In this document: positions 42,776 through 52,797 of the stretch, in pieces
Layout of the letters: every line of letters starts with the position of its first letter
Position numbering within the stretch: the first letter of the stretch is position 1
Program-made: the position numbers and the translations under genes
Origin: Actinomadura geliboluensis
GTDB taxonomy: Bacteria > Actinomycetota > Actinomycetes > Streptosporangiales > Streptosporangiaceae
Length of the DNA: 64,000 nt
Assembly: GCF_005889745.1 (NCBI RefSeq)
Contig: NZ_VCKZ01000001.1
Span: 38,944-102,943, forward strand
Direction of reading: 5' to 3'
The notes under the pieces: generated by a model
Database searches by the model: none
What the model was told of the DNA's origin: nothing
The model's input: the letters and a program-made list of their open reading frames with translations, nothing else

Positions 42776-44365
42776 ATGCAGGGGCGGACCTTGGCAGGGC
42801 GCTATCGCTTGGAGACGCCGCTGGGCCGTGGCGGTATGGGCGAGGTCTGGAGAGCAGCCGATCTGCGCCTGAAACGCACCGTGGCGGTCAAGATCTTGTC
42901 GCTGGACGGGATGCCCGGGCAGGCCGTGGCGCGTTTCCGCCGCGAGGCCGAGATCGCCGGCGGCCTGCAGCATCCGGGTATAGCCGTGGTGTTCGACACC
43001 GGCATCGACAACGACGTGCTGTATCTGGTGATGGAACTGCTGGACGGCACCGATCTGGCCGAGGTGATCAGGCGCCATTCCCACGGTCTGCCGGCCGTGC
43101 GGGCGGTCACGCTGCTGGCGCAGATCGCCGACGCGCTGGCCGAGGCCCACGCCAAGGGCATCGTCCATCGCGACATCAAACCCGCCAACGTGATGCTGCT
43201 CAAGGACGACCGCGTCAAGCTCCTGGACTTCGGCATCGCCCGTTACACCGAGCAGACCACCGACCTGACCGGCAGCGCCCTGATCGGCACCCCCGCGTTC
43301 ATGGCACCCGAGCAGTTCGACCGCAACGAGGGCGTCGACCACCGCACCGACCTGTACGCACTGGGTGCCCTGGCCTACGAACTCCTCACCGGCAAGCGGC
43401 CGTTCACCGCCGACACCGTCCGTCGGCTCCTTCATGACGTCCTGTTCACTCCGGCCCCGGCGGTCCGCGACACGCACCCGCACGTCCCCCCGGCCTTGAA
43501 CGATCTGATCGCCGAACTGCTGGCCAAAGACCCGGACGCCCGGCCCGAAAACGCCCAGTGCGTCGCCGCACGCCTTCGCGCCGTCGATCGTCGCCCGGCA
43601 CCCGCCCCTGTGGCCGCCGGGCTGCAATCCGGCGCACCCCCGGCCGGACCGGTTGTGAAGCCCACGGTGAGGCTCCCCACCTCCGACTCACGGAGCAAAC
43701 GCTCGGGCCCGCCGTGGTGGCTCGCCGCGACGCTCCTCTTGGTGCTGGCGGTAGCCCTTGGCGCGTTCTACGTCAACCCCGGCGGTCCTCTGCAGGACGG
43801 CGGCGACTTCCGCGCCAAGCCCGCCTGCGGCGAGTTGCGCCCCGCCGTCTTCTCCAACGCCGCCAGTGAGGATGAGGGCGGCATCGACTGCCACTGGTAC
43901 AAGGAGCAGAAGAAAACGGGCGTCGTGGACGACGGAAGTCACAAGGAATACGAGTACAAACTCATCTGGGACCTCAGAGTCAGCATGTCACTGCACTCCC
44001 CCAAGCCGTGGGAGTGGCTGTCGGGGCCGGACGTAGCCGCGACCTACCTAAAGAAACAGAACATTCACGGCGATGCCGTCGGTGAGCCACGACTGGGGCC
44101 TGGTGCTTATTATTCCCTGGACCACAGTCCGTACGCGGACGACGGGGACTCAAATACGGACTACGAAATAACGGGCAGTCATACATTCGCATTCCGTATC
44201 AACAATCTCGTCACGGTGGTCTCCTACGTGGAGGATCGCAGCGACCTCGAAGACATGGACGAGAACAAGGTGCGGGCCACAGCACGAGAATTGGCCGTCG
44301 AGATAGCGGCGAAGATCAAGAACGAGACGGTCGGGCTCGGACTCACCCGGACCAACGGCACCTGA
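42776..44365 (+). CDS. transmembrane Ser/Thr protein kinase (PknB-type) with a PASTA-less ectodomain
   Basis: A 529-aa Hanks-type kinase. The glycine loop GRGGMGEV is at 18-25, the ATP lysine is Lys39, the catalytic loop HRDIKPAN is at 131-138, DFG at 151-153 and the activation-segment end GTPAFMAPE at 171-179. All catalytic residues are intact. A Pro-rich juxtamembrane linker leads to one helix (WWLAATLLLVLAVALGAFYV). The outer domain of about 185 residues has paired cysteines (KPACGELRP, GIDCHWYKE) reminiscent of DUF3558-like lipoproteins instead of PASTA repeats. It should phosphorylate cytoplasmic targets in response to an extracellular cue. GGGAGCGGGG precedes the ATG. Confidence 0.93.
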   Translation: MQGRTLAGRYRLETPLGRGGMGEVWRAADLRLKRTVAVKILSLDGMPGQAVARFRREAEIAGGLQHPGIAVVFDTGIDNDVLYLVMELLDGTDLAEVIRRHSHGLPAVRAVTLLAQIADALAEAHAKGIVHRDIKPANVMLLKDDRVKLLDFGIARYTEQTTDLTGSALIGTPAFMAPEQFDRNEGVDHRTDLYALGALAYELLTGKRPFTADTVRRLLHDVLFTPAPAVRDTHPHVPPALNDLIAELLAKDPDARPENAQCVAARLRAVDRRPAPAPVAAGLQSGAPPAGPVVKPTVRLPTSDSRSKRSGPPWWLAATLLLVLAVALGAFYVNPGGPLQDGGDFRAKPACGELRPAVFSNAASEDEGGIDCHWYKEQKKTGVVDDGSHKEYEYKLIWDLRVSMSLHSPKPWEWLSGPDVAATYLKKQNIHGDAVGEPRLGPGAYYSLDHSPYADDGDSNTDYEITGSHTFAFRINNLVTVVSYVEDRSDLEDMDENKVRATARELAVEIAAKIKNETVGLGLTRTNGT

Positions 44366-44499
44366 CCCGCGGACCGGGGACGGCCGTCGGGAACGCCCGA
44401 GCCACGCCCGGACCGCCCTCACACGGCTTCTCCAGCGGCCTCCAAGGCTAAAAAGACTGCTGAAGACCCTTTTGGAGGGGCTGTCCGGCTGCGGGCCGG
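44366..44499 (+). other. intergenic, possible terminator region
   Basis: GC-rich sequence with short complementary stretches follows the kinase stop, then an AT-rich CTAAAAAGACT patch near 44450. No clear hairpin-plus-T-run terminator could be defined. Confidence 0.3.
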
Positions 44500-44678
44500 G
44501 GCGCCCCTCTCCACTGCAGGTCACACCGCGACTCCCGCACCGTCTCGAAATCCGATAGCCCATGCAGAGCCAGTGAGGCGATCACTGCAGGTGGCAGCAG
44601 CGGCTCCACCAGCGCCCACTCGTCGTCGGTCAGGTCCGAGGGATAACACGACGTCGGAGCCACCGCCACACTCTGCAC
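44500..44678 (-). mobile_element. IS5-family transposase N-terminal remnant
   Basis: A minus-strand frame begins PTSCYPSDLTDDEWALVEPLLPP, the typical N-terminus of IS5/IS1182-type transposases (DUF4096-like). Sequence then diverges into a short unrelated tail and stops. No DDE domain or terminal inverted repeats were found, so only a scar of the element remains. Confidence 0.7.
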
Positions 44679-45325
44679 GAACCAGCGCAGGACATTACGC
44701 AGTCACACCGACCGAGATCAACTCCTCGAACTCGCACTGGATTCGAGGCCAACGCTTATGTTCGCTGCATCAGTCCCATCCGGTCTTTTGCTGAGGTTCG
44801 ACACCGGTGTCCCCTGCATAGCGGTAGCCGCGGCCCCTATCGCCAGATCCCACCATCGGGCGCCACCCTGGCAGCGTTCGCCCGGGAGCCGGCCCAGTTC
44901 CGCCAGCGGACATTGTCGCCGTCGCGCGTGATGGCGGTGCCGCCGGGATGGACGGTGGAGGTGGCGACCTCGCGGGTCTCGGCCGGGGTAGCGGACGGCT
45001 CGTTCGGTCATGGCGCCGGGCAGGTCAGCGCGGCCCCGCAGATCGGGGTGGCGGCCGCGGAGATCGGCCCGGGCGGCGAGTCGCTGGTGATCCTCAAGCA
45101 CAAGGACGACGTGGAACTGGACTGCTCCGAACTTGATGAGGCGCTGCACGGCGGCGGGGGGTGGTTGCACGCTCTCGCCGGCCGTCCGGCCTTGAGGGAC
45201 CGGAGTTCCCCCACCGGTGGAGTCATATGGGGAGGGCAGGGCAAGTAACGGAACGTGACCGAGTGGGAGCATGGGTGCGTCGAAGCCGTCGGCCTCGCCG
45301 GTGGCGGCTCGGGCGGTCCGGACGC
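44679..45325 (+). other. region with one doubtful ORF (44913-45248)
   Basis: A plus-strand frame of 111 codons contains VPPGWTVEVATSRVSAGVADG and VILKHKDDVELDCSELDEAL, a composition that looks protein-like, but it has no clear ribosome binding site, start or family. It may be a fragment of an older gene. The rest is intergenic; the promoter of the GH15 gene should lie near 45.25-45.32 kb. Confidence 0.35.
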
Positions 45326-47137
45326 ATGACGGTCTTCCGGAGCGACGGCTACGTCCGGCTGCGCGACTACGCGGTGATCGGGGACGGGCGGAGCGCCGCG
45401 CTGGTCGCCTCCGACGGGTCGGTGGACTGGCTGGGAACGCCGGATCTGGACTCCCCGTCGGTGTTCGCCGCCATCCTGGACCCCGCCAGGGGCGGCCGCT
45501 TCCTGCTGGAGCCGGCGGAGCCCTTCACGGTCGCGCGCCGGTACCTGCCTGACACGAACGTGCTAGAGACCACGTTCACCACTGGGCGCGGCAGTGTGCG
45601 GGTCACCGACTCGCTGACTCTGGAGGGCTGCGGGACGCTGGGGCCGATGCGGGAACTGCAGCGGCGCCTCGACGGGGTCGCCGGTACCGTGCCGCTGCGC
45701 TGGAGCGTGCAGCCGCGGTTCGGTTACGGCGCCCGCCGTCCACGGGTCAGGTGGCGCGCCGGTGTGCCGGTGGTGGCGTCCGGCGCGGACGCGCTGGCGG
45801 TCTGCAGCTGGGACGCGGGTGAGCCGGAGTGCGCCGGCGGGGCGATCAGCGGGCGTCTCGAGCTCGGGCGGGGACGGCGGGCCCTGCTGGCCCTGGCGTT
45901 CGCGCACCAGGAACCGCTCGTCCTGCCGACCCGGTCCGAATGCGACGCGCGCATGGAGCACACCGTCGCGGCCTGGCAGGGATGGTCGCGGGAACGCGCG
46001 TACGAGGGCAGGTGGCGGGACGCCGTGCTGCGCAGCGCGCTGGCGCTCAAACTGCTGATCTTCGCGCCCTCCGGAGCGATCGCCGCCGCGGCGACGACGT
46101 CGCTGCCGGAACATGTCGGAGGCGAACGCAACTGGGACTACCGCTTCTCCTGGGTCCGCGACTCGGTGTTCACCCTCCACGCGCTGCTGCGGCTGGGCTG
46201 CTTCGCCGAGGCGCACGCCTACTTCTGGTGGCTCATGCACGCCACCCAGCTCACGCATCCGCGGCTGCGGGTCCTCTACCGGCTGGACGGCGGCGGCCGC
46301 GCCCCGGAACGCACCCTGCCCCTGCGCGGGTACCGCGACTCCACGCCGGCGCGGATCGGCAACGCGGCGGGCGCCCAAGTCCAACTGGACACCTACGGTG
46401 AGCTGCTGCAGAGCGGCTGGGTCTACGCCGGTGCCGCCGGACGGCTGGACGCCGACCTCGCCCGGCGGCTGGCCGAGCTGGCCGACTTCGTCTGCGACGC
46501 CTGGCGGTGGACGGACTCGGGCATCTGGGAGGTCCGCAGCGCTCCGCTGCACTTCACGCATTCGAAGATGATGTGCTGGGTGGCGCTCGACCGCGCCATC
46601 GACCTGTCCGAGCGCGGGCTGATCCCGGGCCGCGGTTCGGATCGCTGGCGGCGCGGCCGCGCCCAGATACGCGACTTCGTCGAGACGCGCTGCTTCTCTC
46701 CCGACCGCGGCTGCTACACGCGTTCCGCCGAAGGTTCGGAGCTGGACGCCGCCGTCCTGCTCGGCCTCCTCCAGGGCTACGCGCGGCCCGGTGATCCCCG
46801 CATGCGCGCCACGGTGGACGCCGTGCAACGGGAGTTGCGGCACGGCCCGTTCGTCGACCGGTACTCCGGCGAGGACGGGCTGGCTGGCACCGAAGGCGCG
46901 TTCCTGGCGTGCTCCTTCTGGTTGGCCGAGTGCCTCGCCCGGACCGGGCGCCTCGACCAGGCCGTCGCGTTGATGGACGACCTGGTCGGGCTGGCCAACG
47001 ATGTCGGCCTGTACGCCGAGGAGATCGACCCGGAAACCGGCGCCTTCCTGGGCAACCTGCCCCAGGGACTGAGCCACCTGGCGTTGATCAATGCCGCGTG
47101 CGCCATCGGCTCGGCCGCCGGGGAGGGGGGAGCGTGA
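45326..47137 (+). CDS. glycoside hydrolase family 15 protein (glucoamylase/trehalase type)
   Basis: A 603-aa GH15 enzyme. The N-terminal beta-sandwich begins RLRDYAVIGDGRSAALVASDGSVDWLGTPDLDSPSVF, followed by the (alpha/alpha)6 barrel. Barrel landmarks are GGERNWDYRFSWVRDS, GYRDSTPARIGNAA (the family usually has GY-x-GS-x-PVRIGN-x-A), GIWEVRSAPLHFTHSKMMCWVALDRA with the general-acid Glu, and FSPDRGCYTRSAEGSELDAAVLL. Members hydrolyse alpha-glucosidic bonds, and in actinomycetes some are trehalases. No export signal, so intracellular. It is coupled to a downstream membrane protein by a GTGA overlap. Confidence 0.92.
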   Translation: MTVFRSDGYVRLRDYAVIGDGRSAALVASDGSVDWLGTPDLDSPSVFAAILDPARGGRFLLEPAEPFTVARRYLPDTNVLETTFTTGRGSVRVTDSLTLEGCGTLGPMRELQRRLDGVAGTVPLRWSVQPRFGYGARRPRVRWRAGVPVVASGADALAVCSWDAGEPECAGGAISGRLELGRGRRALLALAFAHQEPLVLPTRSECDARMEHTVAAWQGWSRERAYEGRWRDAVLRSALALKLLIFAPSGAIAAAATTSLPEHVGGERNWDYRFSWVRDSVFTLHALLRLGCFAEAHAYFWWLMHATQLTHPRLRVLYRLDGGGRAPERTLPLRGYRDSTPARIGNAAGAQVQLDTYGELLQSGWVYAGAAGRLDADLARRLAELADFVCDAWRWTDSGIWEVRSAPLHFTHSKMMCWVALDRAIDLSERGLIPGRGSDRWRRGRAQIRDFVETRCFSPDRGCYTRSAEGSELDAAVLLGLLQGYARPGDPRMRATVDAVQRELRHGPFVDRYSGEDGLAGTEGAFLACSFWLAECLARTGRLDQAVALMDDLVGLANDVGLYAEEIDPETGAFLGNLPQGLSHLALINAACAIGSAAGEGGA

Positions 47138-47622
47138 ACGCCTGGGGGACCGCCGCGGGCGGCTTCGCCGGGACGCTGGTACTGACCACCGCGCTGCGGG
47201 CCGCCGGCGAGTTCAAGCTGACCCGGATGGACCTGCCGTTCCTGCTCGGCACCGCCGTGACCGCGAACCGGGCCCGCGCCAAGGCGATCGGGTACCTCAT
47301 GCACTTCGCCAACGGCGAGGTGTTCGCGTTCGTCTACTACGCCGTCTTCCTCGCCATCGGCCACGCCGGCTGGTGGCTCGGGGCGCTCTTCGGTCTGGTG
47401 CACGGCACGTTCGCCGGCACGGCGCTGGTGAACATCCTGCTGCCGCTGGTCCACCCGCGGATGGGCAGCCCGCTGACCAGCGCTCCCAAGGTCGCCCTGC
47501 TGGAACCTCCGGGCTTCCTCATGTTCAACTACGGCCCGAGCACGCCCCTGGTCACCGTCCTCGCCCATGTGGGCTTCGGTGCCATCGTCGGAGGCTTCAC
47601 CTCCCTCGGGCCCCCCGGCTGA
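47134..47622 (+). CDS. integral membrane protein coupled to the GH15 gene
   Basis: A 162-aa protein with four hydrophobic segments: GGFAGTLVLTTALRAAG, EVFAFVYYAVFLAIGHAGWWLGALFGLVHGTFAG, ALVNILLPLV and VTVLAHVGFGAIVGGF. A DLPFLLGTAVTANRARAKAIG loop is probably cytoplasmic. No named family recognised. GTG 47134 overlaps the GH15 stop, so both are made together. The reason for linking a cytoplasmic glucosidase to a membrane protein is unclear. Confidence 0.8.
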   Translation: MNAWGTAAGGFAGTLVLTTALRAAGEFKLTRMDLPFLLGTAVTANRARAKAIGYLMHFANGEVFAFVYYAVFLAIGHAGWWLGALFGLVHGTFAGTALVNILLPLVHPRMGSPLTSAPKVALLEPPGFLMFNYGPSTPLVTVLAHVGFGAIVGGFTSLGPPG

Positions 47623-47736
47623 CCCGACTCTTCGCCCTGCGGGCGGAAATGGCTCCGGGATCGACGCTTCCAGTCCTGTCCGAACTCCTAGCCGGCTCAG
47701 CCCAACGCGTCAGAAGGCTCGGCGATCGCGCCCCTG

Positions 47737-48955
47737 CTAGGCTCCTGTCGGGTTTGCTGCGAACGGCTCGCAACTCGGAGCACGATTGTCCCCGGAAAGG
47801 CTGACCCAGTAGAGCTTGACCCGGCCTGTGGTGCTGCTGCTGTTCTCAGCCTTGATCCGCACCTCGCAGACTTCCCCCCCGGGAATCGGCATGATGATGT
47901 GCTGCCTGGTGTATCCGCCGCCGGTGCCGGCGGACACCCTTGCCGCGACGGGGGCGAACCCCTTGCAGGTCAGCTGCACTTCGAGGTCTGCTTGCGCCCT
48001 CTCCTGCCCCTCGGAGATCGACAACTCACCCACGACGAGACCGTCGCCGGGGCCCTGGCATTCATACTTGGCCTCTTCGCCACCTCCGCCGATCACCTCT
48101 TGGCTCTCAAAGGAGATCAGAGTTTTGAGGAGCGCGGGCCGCAGCCCGGCGATGAGCGCGTTGGCCGCGGTGATATCCCCGCCGTGGACTTGGACGACGG
48201 TCGAGTCGGAGTAGGGGAGCCAGTCGTTGCCGACCTGGTGTTCGGCGACGATCTCGTAGACCGTCGTGGTGTGCAAGGGGCCGGTGTGGAAAGGCGGTTC
48301 GATCCGACCGCCTCCGAGTTTCTTCTCCACACCGTTGACGAAGAACTGGTACCTCACATTGTGGTCGCCGTTGACCGTCCAGTTGAGTTTAGTAGAACGA
48401 CCGTTCTCCACGATCGGGTCATCGGCGCGGAAGTTCTTCAGCTCGAAGCCGGTGGGAAACTTTCCGATCGAATGAGTGGCGTCTTTGAATCCTGGCCGGC
48501 CATCGGGGGCCTCGATGGAGACGACGACGTCGGTGATGCCCTCGATGGCGCTGACGTGGATGTCGTCCAAGTGCAGGCGCAGCGCGTCATTCGGCCCGGC
48601 CTCCTTGTTGGCGGGCTTGAAGGTGAACTGGCCGGGTTCCTGGTCGCCGGTGACCTCGGTCCAGCCGGGGGGGCAGTTCGAGCTTCGGCCGGCTGACCTT
48701 GTCCCAGACGGGGGTGAGGATGCTTGGGGCGTCCTCTCCCCAGTCGTTGCCGGCGACGGCGAACGTGATCGTCAGGGATTCGAACTCGATGCGGGAGAAG
48801 CCGTCGTTGGAGATCAGGAGGTCCAAGGACGCCTTCGTCGGCGCGTTGGAGCTCTCGGAGACCGTCATCGGCGCGGGATGGGTGCTGATACTGGAGCGGA
48901 ACGGGAAGTTGCGCTCTTCGGTCTCGATGCTGGGCGGTGCGATGGTACTGGTCAT
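47737..48955 (-). CDS. fourth gene of the DUF6603 operon: beta-rich protein with Ig-like region, frameshifted in a C7 tract
   Basis: Two frames join into a protein of about 405 aa. The first (ATG 48955) carries an N-terminal beta domain of about 95 residues (ASLDLLISNDGFSRIEFESL, then ILTPVWDKVSRPKLELPP). At the G7/C7 run (48667-48673) one extra base shifts the frame. Six C residues would continue into GWTEVTGDQEPGQFTFKPAN and the second frame. The C-terminal half has an Ig-like segment (FELKNFRADDPIVENG, then LNWTVNGDHNVRYQFFVNG). It lies 23 bp after the 1272-aa gene. No signal peptide. The shift could be a sequencing error, a phase-variable tract or a real mutation. Confidence 0.75.
48667..48673. 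repeat. homopolymer G7 (C7 on the coding strand)
   Basis: The seven-base run is exactly where the open frame changes in the fourth gene of the DUF6603 operon. One base fewer restores a continuous frame through conserved-looking sequence on both sides. Confidence 0.85.
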
Positions 48956-48978
48956 GCCGGGCTCCTGTGAGTGCTCGG

Positions 48979-51900
48979 TTACGGGCGAGTGGGCGAGTCG
49001 TGGCGTCGGGTCATGCCGTTGGCGAGATGCAGCAGCCCGGTGCGCAGGTGCGTGCGGGATTCGGGTGTGATGCGGGCGGTGGTGTCGGTGGCGGTCACAG
49101 CGATCGTGGTCCCGTCGGGTCGCCTCCACGTCCATTCGCCGCTCTCCACGACCGGCAGTGGAAGGCTGAATGCCTGCGTGACCGTCTCGGTGCCGTCGCC
49201 GCGCTCGACGGTGACGCCCTGGAGGCGCCCCAGGACCGGGCCGACGTGGAAGACGGCGTCCATGCGCGCGAGCGCATGGGAGATGTAGTCGACGTCGGGC
49301 CGCAGGTAGCCGGTCGGCAGAATATGGGTGTTCGCCTGGACACCGGCCCATGGATCGGCGAGCAGTGTGACCAGGCGTGAGTCGCCCAGCCTCAGGGCCA
49401 GGCCGGCCCCCTTGTGCCGTCCGGCCACATAGCCCTCCGGCGGGTTGTGCGGAGGGGCCACGGCGTAGAGCCTGGTGTAGTCGTCCTGGTCGAAGTAGCC
49501 GATGAGACCGTCCTCGAACGAGGAGTTCGAGCCGAGCAGGACCGGCCAGGCGTACTCCTGGTAGTCGGCGGTGGGCGGGTCGGCCGCGAGCCGGCTGGGC
49601 AGGATCGGGACGATCGGTTCGGCGTCCCCCTCCAGTTCGAGCCGGGCGCGCATCAGCGCGAGCGGGTGGCCGAGCATCCGCAGCGTGGGATGCGACGCCG
49701 ACGGGCGGTCCGGGACGATGGCCAGCCGTGCGGCCTCGACCGCGGCGATCAGGTCCTCCAGGGACCTGACCCGGTCGTCCCTGGAGTCGAGACCGTTGAG
49801 AAAGCGAGCGAGGTGGGGGTGTTCGGCGCTGTCCCGCCCGAGGGTGGGGGCGTCCGCGTGATACCGCTCGAAGACCAGTGCGTCCTGGTCGGGACGCAGC
49901 TCCCCCAGTAGGCGGCCGTCGGCCGCCATGCACAGCAGTGCCCCGTCGAAGTAGCTGGGAACGATCCAGGCGCTGATCTGGTCGCCCGCGTCGGCGCTGA
50001 ACGCGACCTGCGCGTCGTCCAGCCGGGACACGAAGTCGAAGCCGAGCCGGGCGGGCTGCGGGAGCCGCGGCCGGAGCTGGAACAGGTGCGGCGCCCAGGA
50101 TCGCTGCCGCCCGACGTGGACGAGCGCGTCGGCGTCGCCCGGCTTGCGGGGGTCCTTGGCATCGGGGACGACCGTCGCGGCCCGGGCGGGCGCCGGACGC
50201 TGGTCCGGCCGGTCGGCCGTCTGGACGACCTCGTATCCGCGGCCGAAGCGGTCGACCAGGAACAGGCGGTTGAACCGGAACTGGCCGGCGCGGTAGGGCT
50301 CGTAGCCGGGGGCGGCGAGCCAGTTCTCGTCCGGAGCGGGGTTCGCCGGTTCCCGGGTGACGGCGGACAGGGCCCTCGGCGCGAAGGTGTGGTGCCCGTC
50401 GAGGATGTCGGCGACGGCCGCATCCGGGCGGGGGCGGACCCGGGATTCGCGGCCGGTGAGCTTCTCGGTGAAGCCGTCCAGGGCTTGCGAGATCAGGTCG
50501 GTGCCGCCGCCGGCGTCGGCGAGGTGCCTGGCGAGGTCGCCGACCGCGTGGAGGAACTCCTCGCTCTGCCCGGGAGCTTCGGAATCGACGTTCTGGAGGC
50601 GTTCGGCGATGTTGTCCACGGCATGCGCCGACAGCAGGATGGAACCCGAGACGCTGCGCGGGACGGCCTTGTCCTCCGCCGCGTCGCCTTCGCCGCGCCA
50701 CTGGTAGAAGTCGTCTCCGAACTCCCAGTTCTTGCGGGGGTCGGACCTCCCGGCGTCCTGATAGTGGTGGTAGGGGACGGCGAAGTACTCCGCCTCCCAC
50801 ACCAGCAGCAGTGGAGTCCACGGCTGCTTCCACAACGCGGTCGCGCGGCGGACGGCATGGACCCGCCGGTCGGGGGCGGACCAGGCGACGGGTGCTGCCT
50901 GGTCGGCGAAGGTGGCGGTGGCCGGGGCCCGGTAGCGGTCCAGCGCGGCGAATTCGGTCAGCAGGTTCCCGGGCAGTTCCGCGGGGACATTGGCGGGGAT
51001 CATGTCCGCCACCGCCGCCCAGCCGGGAGGCAGCAAGGCGGTGACGGCGGCGTTCTCACCGGCCTTGGTCACTGTCTCCCCCGACAACCGGCACGGGATG
51101 ACCGCGGGGTCGTCGAGCAGCCGGGTCGCCTTGGCGCCCTTGATGAGGACGACCGGCTCGCGAGCGTTGTGGAACACCGGCCGAGGCGTCCGTATCGGCC
51201 GCCCCACAGGGGCGCGCTTCCACAGCCCGGTGAGCCGCTTGACCTCGGCGTCGATCGCGGTGTCCAGGTCTTCGGGCGTCACGGCCTTCAGCAGCGCCGG
51301 AGCCTGCGCCAGCGCGGTGCGCTCGGCCGTGACCTTGCCGGCGAAGGCGGCCAGGTCCGCTTCGACCTTCCGCTTCAGCTTTTCCAGCCGGCCCTTGACC
51401 ACCCGCTGTCTGGCCGTTTTGAGAGACGGGATGATCGCGTTGAGCCGCTGGACGTACCACCACAGCTCGGAGAGCCGTTCCTGGCGGCGGGCGAGCCGCC
51501 GGGCGGCGGCGTCGTAGGCCCGCTGGGCCTCGTTGGTGTCCGCCAGCCATTCCCGCTCCGGCTCCGGCAGCGGCCGGACCGGCTGCGAGTCCTCGCCCTG
51601 AACCGCCGGCGGGGTGGTGATGTCCCAGGTGAAGCCGCCCGCGACCGGCTCGAATCGGGCCTCCCGCGTGCGCTGCTGGACGGCCGCCATGCCGTCCCGG
51701 GTGTCGAGCTGGTGCAGCAGCCCGTACTGGAGGGCCTGCAGCCGCCGGAGCCGGCCCGGGTCCTTCCAGAAGCCGGTGTCATGGGCGAGGGCGAGCGCGC
51801 TGATCCCGTCCGCCGAGGATTCGGCGACGCCGTAGGTGACGGGACGCTTCTTCGGGTCGTCCTCGGTGACGGGCGCCTCGTCGTGGTCCGGCTCCGGCAC

Positions 51901-52797
51901 GCCGGTCTTCTCCCAGCGGACGCCGACGGCGGCGCCGGCGCAGACGGTGCGGACCGGCGTCGCCGGGACGGGGCAATCCCAGCCGAGGCGCTCGATCCGT
52001 TCGGTGATCTTCTCCTGGAACTCAGATGGCGGGCCGGCGGTGACGCCGGCGAGCGGATCGTGCGCGTCAGTGCCGTACCAGCCCATGACCAGGTAGCTGA
52101 GATCCAGCGGGTCGCCGGTGAGTCCGGTGAGGGGGTCGTGCATAGAGAAGACGCCCATGTTGTAGGGCTGGTAGGTCGCGAAGGTCGGCAGGCCGGGGCC
52201 GATCGCCGTGAGCGGGCCGGACAGGACGCCGGCGGGCTCGGCGGGCTCGGACAGATCCCCGTCCAACGGCCGGACGCGGCCGACGCGCTTGGGAACCGGT
52301 GTTGGGTCGGTGGCGGACGCCGGGACGGCATAGGGCGAGTTGTCGGCGGCTTCGGTGTCGCTCAGATGATCACTGTGGACGAGCCATCCGGCGGCGGAAC
52401 GCTCATCGGTGCCGGTCCTGCCGCCGTAGCGCACCACGAGCCATCGGGTGGGGACCGCCGCGTAGGCCGTCGTCCCGTCGGGCTGCAGGGCGCCGGCGCG
52501 CAAGGCGGCCGGCAGCTCCCAGTGCACCAGCACACCCGTGTCGGGACGGCTCACCGGCTGGTTCAGCGGATCCGGTTCCGGACCGAGGTCGCTCCGTCTG
52601 GTGAAGTCGGGGCGCCAGCGGCGCCAGTCCTGATTGCGGACGGCGTCGTTGACCATCAGCGCCGTGACGCGGACGGGCACGATGACGGCTTCTGGGCTGC
52701 TCACAGGGCGCTCCTTGACAGGCACGTCCCGGACGGTCTCCGGGCCGGCGGGCGATGGGAGGCGGGACGTCGGTCGGCTGGGGAAGACGGTGGTCAA
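48979..52797 (-). CDS. 1272-aa protein of an uncharacterised family (third gene of the DUF6603 operon)
   Basis: A giant soluble protein. Near the N-terminus it has VNDAVRNQDWRRWRPDF and GVLVHWELPAALRAG, followed by YAAVPTRWLVVRYGG, a pattern shared by large hypothetical proteins that co-occur with DUF6603. Residues about 423-498 form a charged coiled coil (EAQRAYDAAARRLARRQERL onward) with a Trp-rich turn. The rest is mixed alpha/beta with many Trp/Tyr residues. No signal peptide, membrane segment or catalytic motif. It starts at TTG 52797, overlapping the preceding stop. A structural or assembly role is an inference from size and the coiled coil. Confidence 0.85.
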   Translation of the reverse strand: MTTVFPSRPTSRLPSPAGPETVRDVPVKERPVSSPEAVIVPVRVTALMVNDAVRNQDWRRWRPDFTRRSDLGPEPDPLNQPVSRPDTGVLVHWELPAALRAGALQPDGTTAYAAVPTRWLVVRYGGRTGTDERSAAGWLVHSDHLSDTEAADNSPYAVPASATDPTPVPKRVGRVRPLDGDLSEPAEPAGVLSGPLTAIGPGLPTFATYQPYNMGVFSMHDPLTGLTGDPLDLSYLVMGWYGTDAHDPLAGVTAGPPSEFQEKITERIERLGWDCPVPATPVRTVCAGAAVGVRWEKTGVPEPDHDEAPVTEDDPKKRPVTYGVAESSADGISALALAHDTGFWKDPGRLRRLQALQYGLLHQLDTRDGMAAVQQRTREARFEPVAGGFTWDITTPPAVQGEDSQPVRPLPEPEREWLADTNEAQRAYDAAARRLARRQERLSELWWYVQRLNAIIPSLKTARQRVVKGRLEKLKRKVEADLAAFAGKVTAERTALAQAPALLKAVTPEDLDTAIDAEVKRLTGLWKRAPVGRPIRTPRPVFHNAREPVVLIKGAKATRLLDDPAVIPCRLSGETVTKAGENAAVTALLPPGWAAVADMIPANVPAELPGNLLTEFAALDRYRAPATATFADQAAPVAWSAPDRRVHAVRRATALWKQPWTPLLLVWEAEYFAVPYHHYQDAGRSDPRKNWEFGDDFYQWRGEGDAAEDKAVPRSVSGSILLSAHAVDNIAERLQNVDSEAPGQSEEFLHAVGDLARHLADAGGGTDLISQALDGFTEKLTGRESRVRPRPDAAVADILDGHHTFAPRALSAVTREPANPAPDENWLAAPGYEPYRAGQFRFNRLFLVDRFGRGYEVVQTADRPDQRPAPARAATVVPDAKDPRKPGDADALVHVGRQRSWAPHLFQLRPRLPQPARLGFDFVSRLDDAQVAFSADAGDQISAWIVPSYFDGALLCMAADGRLLGELRPDQDALVFERYHADAPTLGRDSAEHPHLARFLNGLDSRDDRVRSLEDLIAAVEAARLAIVPDRPSASHPTLRMLGHPLALMRARLELEGDAEPIVPILPSRLAADPPTADYQEYAWPVLLGSNSSFEDGLIGYFDQDDYTRLYAVAPPHNPPEGYVAGRHKGAGLALRLGDSRLVTLLADPWAGVQANTHILPTGYLRPDVDYISHALARMDAVFHVGPVLGRLQGVTVERGDGTETVTQAFSLPLPVVESGEWTWRRPDGTTIAVTATDTTARITPESRTHLRTGLLHLANGMTRRHDSPTRP

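Noticed and set aside
44913..45248. 111-codon plus-strand ORF before the GH15 gene
   Set aside because: A segment resembles real protein, but no start, ribosome binding site or family supports it; reported only as doubtful.
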